From Mycolicibacterium parafortuitum (GTDB lineage Bacteria; Actinomycetota; Actinomycetes; Mycobacteriales; Mycobacteriaceae), in the NCBI RefSeq assembly GCF_010725485.1, contig NZ_AP022598.1:2604001-2668000 (forward strand): DNA of 64,000 nt. The letters run 5' to 3'. The notes under the pieces were generated by a model, which saw nothing but the letters and a program-made list of their open reading frames with translations, ran no database searches and was not told the origin of the DNA. Of the stretch, positions 63,218 through 64,000 are shown piece by piece (positions within the stretch are counted from its first letter, which is position 1; each line of letters begins with the position of its first letter). The position numbers and the translations under genes are program-made.

Positions 63218-64000
63218 CTAGCGCCAGGACGGCAGCCAGATCTGCATGTTCCACGTGTGCTGCGAGATCGGCAGCCCGGTCAGGATCGGGTAGAGCCATG
63301 CGAAGTTCGTGATGACCACCGCGACGTAGATGCACACCACCAGCAGGCCCAGCGTGCGCCGCTCGGCGTTGCGTGTGGGTTTGTACAGGATGTCGCCGAG
63401 GATCATCGCGATGATCATCACCAGGAACGGGGCCATCGTCGCCGCGTAGAAGAAGTACATCTGCCGGTCGATGTCGGCGAACCAGGGCAGGAAGCCCGCG
63501 CTGTAGCCGACCAGCAGCACCGCGTAGCGCCAGTCGCGCTTCACGAACGCCCGCCACACCGCCCATGCCAGGATCGGCACCGCGAGGAACCACATCGCCG
63601 GTGTGCCGACCAGCATCACGGCCTTCACGCACGACTGGGCGCCGCAGCCCGACACGTTGTCGGTGTCGATTGCGTACAGCACCGGCCGCAGCGACATCGG
63701 CCACGTCCAGGGTTTGGACTCCCACGGGTGGTGGTTGCCGTCGGCGTTGGTCAGCCCGGAATGGAACCGGTACGCGGCGTAGGTGTAGTGCCACAGCGAC
63801 CGCAGCGCGTCCGGGATCGGCAGCGCGCTGTCCGGGCCGATGGACCGGCCCACCTCGTGGCGGTTGACGCCCGTCTCGGATGCGAACCACGGGGTGTAGG
63901 ACGCGAGGTACACCCCGAACGGGATCAGCACCAGCGCATACAGCGACGGACCGACGTCGCGCCGCAGCGCCCCGAGCCAGGGCCGCGGCACCCGGTACTG
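63218..64000 (-). CDS. pmt: Protein O-mannosyltransferase, C-terminal part (partial)
   Basis: 261 codons are visible; the N-terminus lies beyond the window edge. Several TM helices with PMT-C-like features: ASYTPWFASETGVNRHEVG, HPWESKPWTWPM, and NVSGCGAQSCVKAVMLVGTPAMWF, then YFFYAATMAPFLVMIIAMILG. Transfers mannose from polyprenyl-phosphomannose to exported proteins and lipoproteins (Rv1002c in M. tuberculosis). arcA next to pmt is the remembered order, here split by the DUF559 cassette. Confidence 0.92.
   Translation of the reverse strand, partial: QYRVPRPWLGALRRDVGPSLYALVLIPFGVYLASYTPWFASETGVNRHEVGRSIGPDSALPIPDALRSLWHYTYAAYRFHSGLTNADGNHHPWESKPWTWPMSLRPVLYAIDTDNVSGCGAQSCVKAVMLVGTPAMWFLAVPILAWAVWRAFVKRDWRYAVLLVGYSAGFLPWFADIDRQMYFFYAATMAPFLVMIIAMILGDILYKPTRNAERRTLGLLVVCIYVAVVITNFAWLYPILTGLPISQHTWNMQIWLPSWR

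Overview
The window is GC-rich actinobacterial chromosome. Gene content and order point to a fast-growing Mycolicibacterium/Mycobacterium: mprA-mprB-pepD-moaB2, an MspA-type porin, a 34-kDa-antigen homologue, MoeA1/Glp with GlpR, a Pat-type cAMP-responsive lysine acetyltransferase, and the echA7-fadE12-accA2-accD2-fadE13 operon. From memory of the M. tuberculosis H37Rv map, the backbone follows Rv0953c to Rv1002c, with several blocks inserted or missing. Species cannot be fixed from sequence alone.

Layout. 1-1.9 kb: two coupled P-loop ATPases (minus). 1.9-4.4 kb: a thiolase-like protein (TLP1) and an F420-type LLM oxidoreductase, convergent, each preceded by a perfect KstR-type cholesterol-regulon motif; then SfnG. 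5.8-10.4 kb: antigen homologue, DUF6350 membrane protein, purN-purH. 10.4-22.9 kb: an accessory block between purH and the Mg-chelatase-like pair. It holds a lipoprotein, two tandem GntR regulators, an orphan IS4-transposase-N-terminus-like protein bracketed by 11-bp inverted repeats, a five-gene HAAT-type ABC importer, and five catabolic enzymes (FAH hydrolase, LigB-type extradiol dioxygenase, RidA-like protein, alpha/beta hydrolase, amidohydrolase), closed by a 13-bp-arm hairpin. This is a self-contained uptake, ring-cleavage and hydrolysis module for an unknown, perhaps nitrogen-containing, aromatic or amide substrate. It is the best candidate here for an undescribed system.

23-36 kb: MoxR/VWA pair, a DUF1707 protein, and a six-gene acyl-CoA carboxylation operon that resembles Atu/Liu pathways for methyl-branched acyl-CoA. 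35.8-42.2 kb: rpmF, the MprAB envelope-stress system with visible MprA boxes, PepD, MoaB2, a 52-aa protein behind a perfect CRP site, an MspA porin with an altered constriction loop, and MscL. 42.5-49 kb: small exported protein, SAF protein, Ruc chaperone with a CIRCE element, folate enzyme, galU-moeA1-rimJ-glpR, tRNA-Ala(CGC).

49-64 kb is more variable: a 13E12/HNH element beside the tRNA with an SOS box, a P450, an OhrR-like regulator with a 25-bp operator, a HIBADH/CMD/cupin set, a diguanylate cyclase, the lysine acetyltransferase coupled to a shikimate-dehydrogenase-like protein, lipoproteins, AlkB-like protein, SoxR divergent from arginine deiminase over a SoxR-box-like dyad, a DUF559-type nuclease inside perfect 23-bp inverted repeats, and the C-terminal part of the protein O-mannosyltransferase.

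Starts were chosen from Shine-Dalgarno position, overlap with the upstream stop and remembered family lengths. Family assignments are by eye and were not searched.
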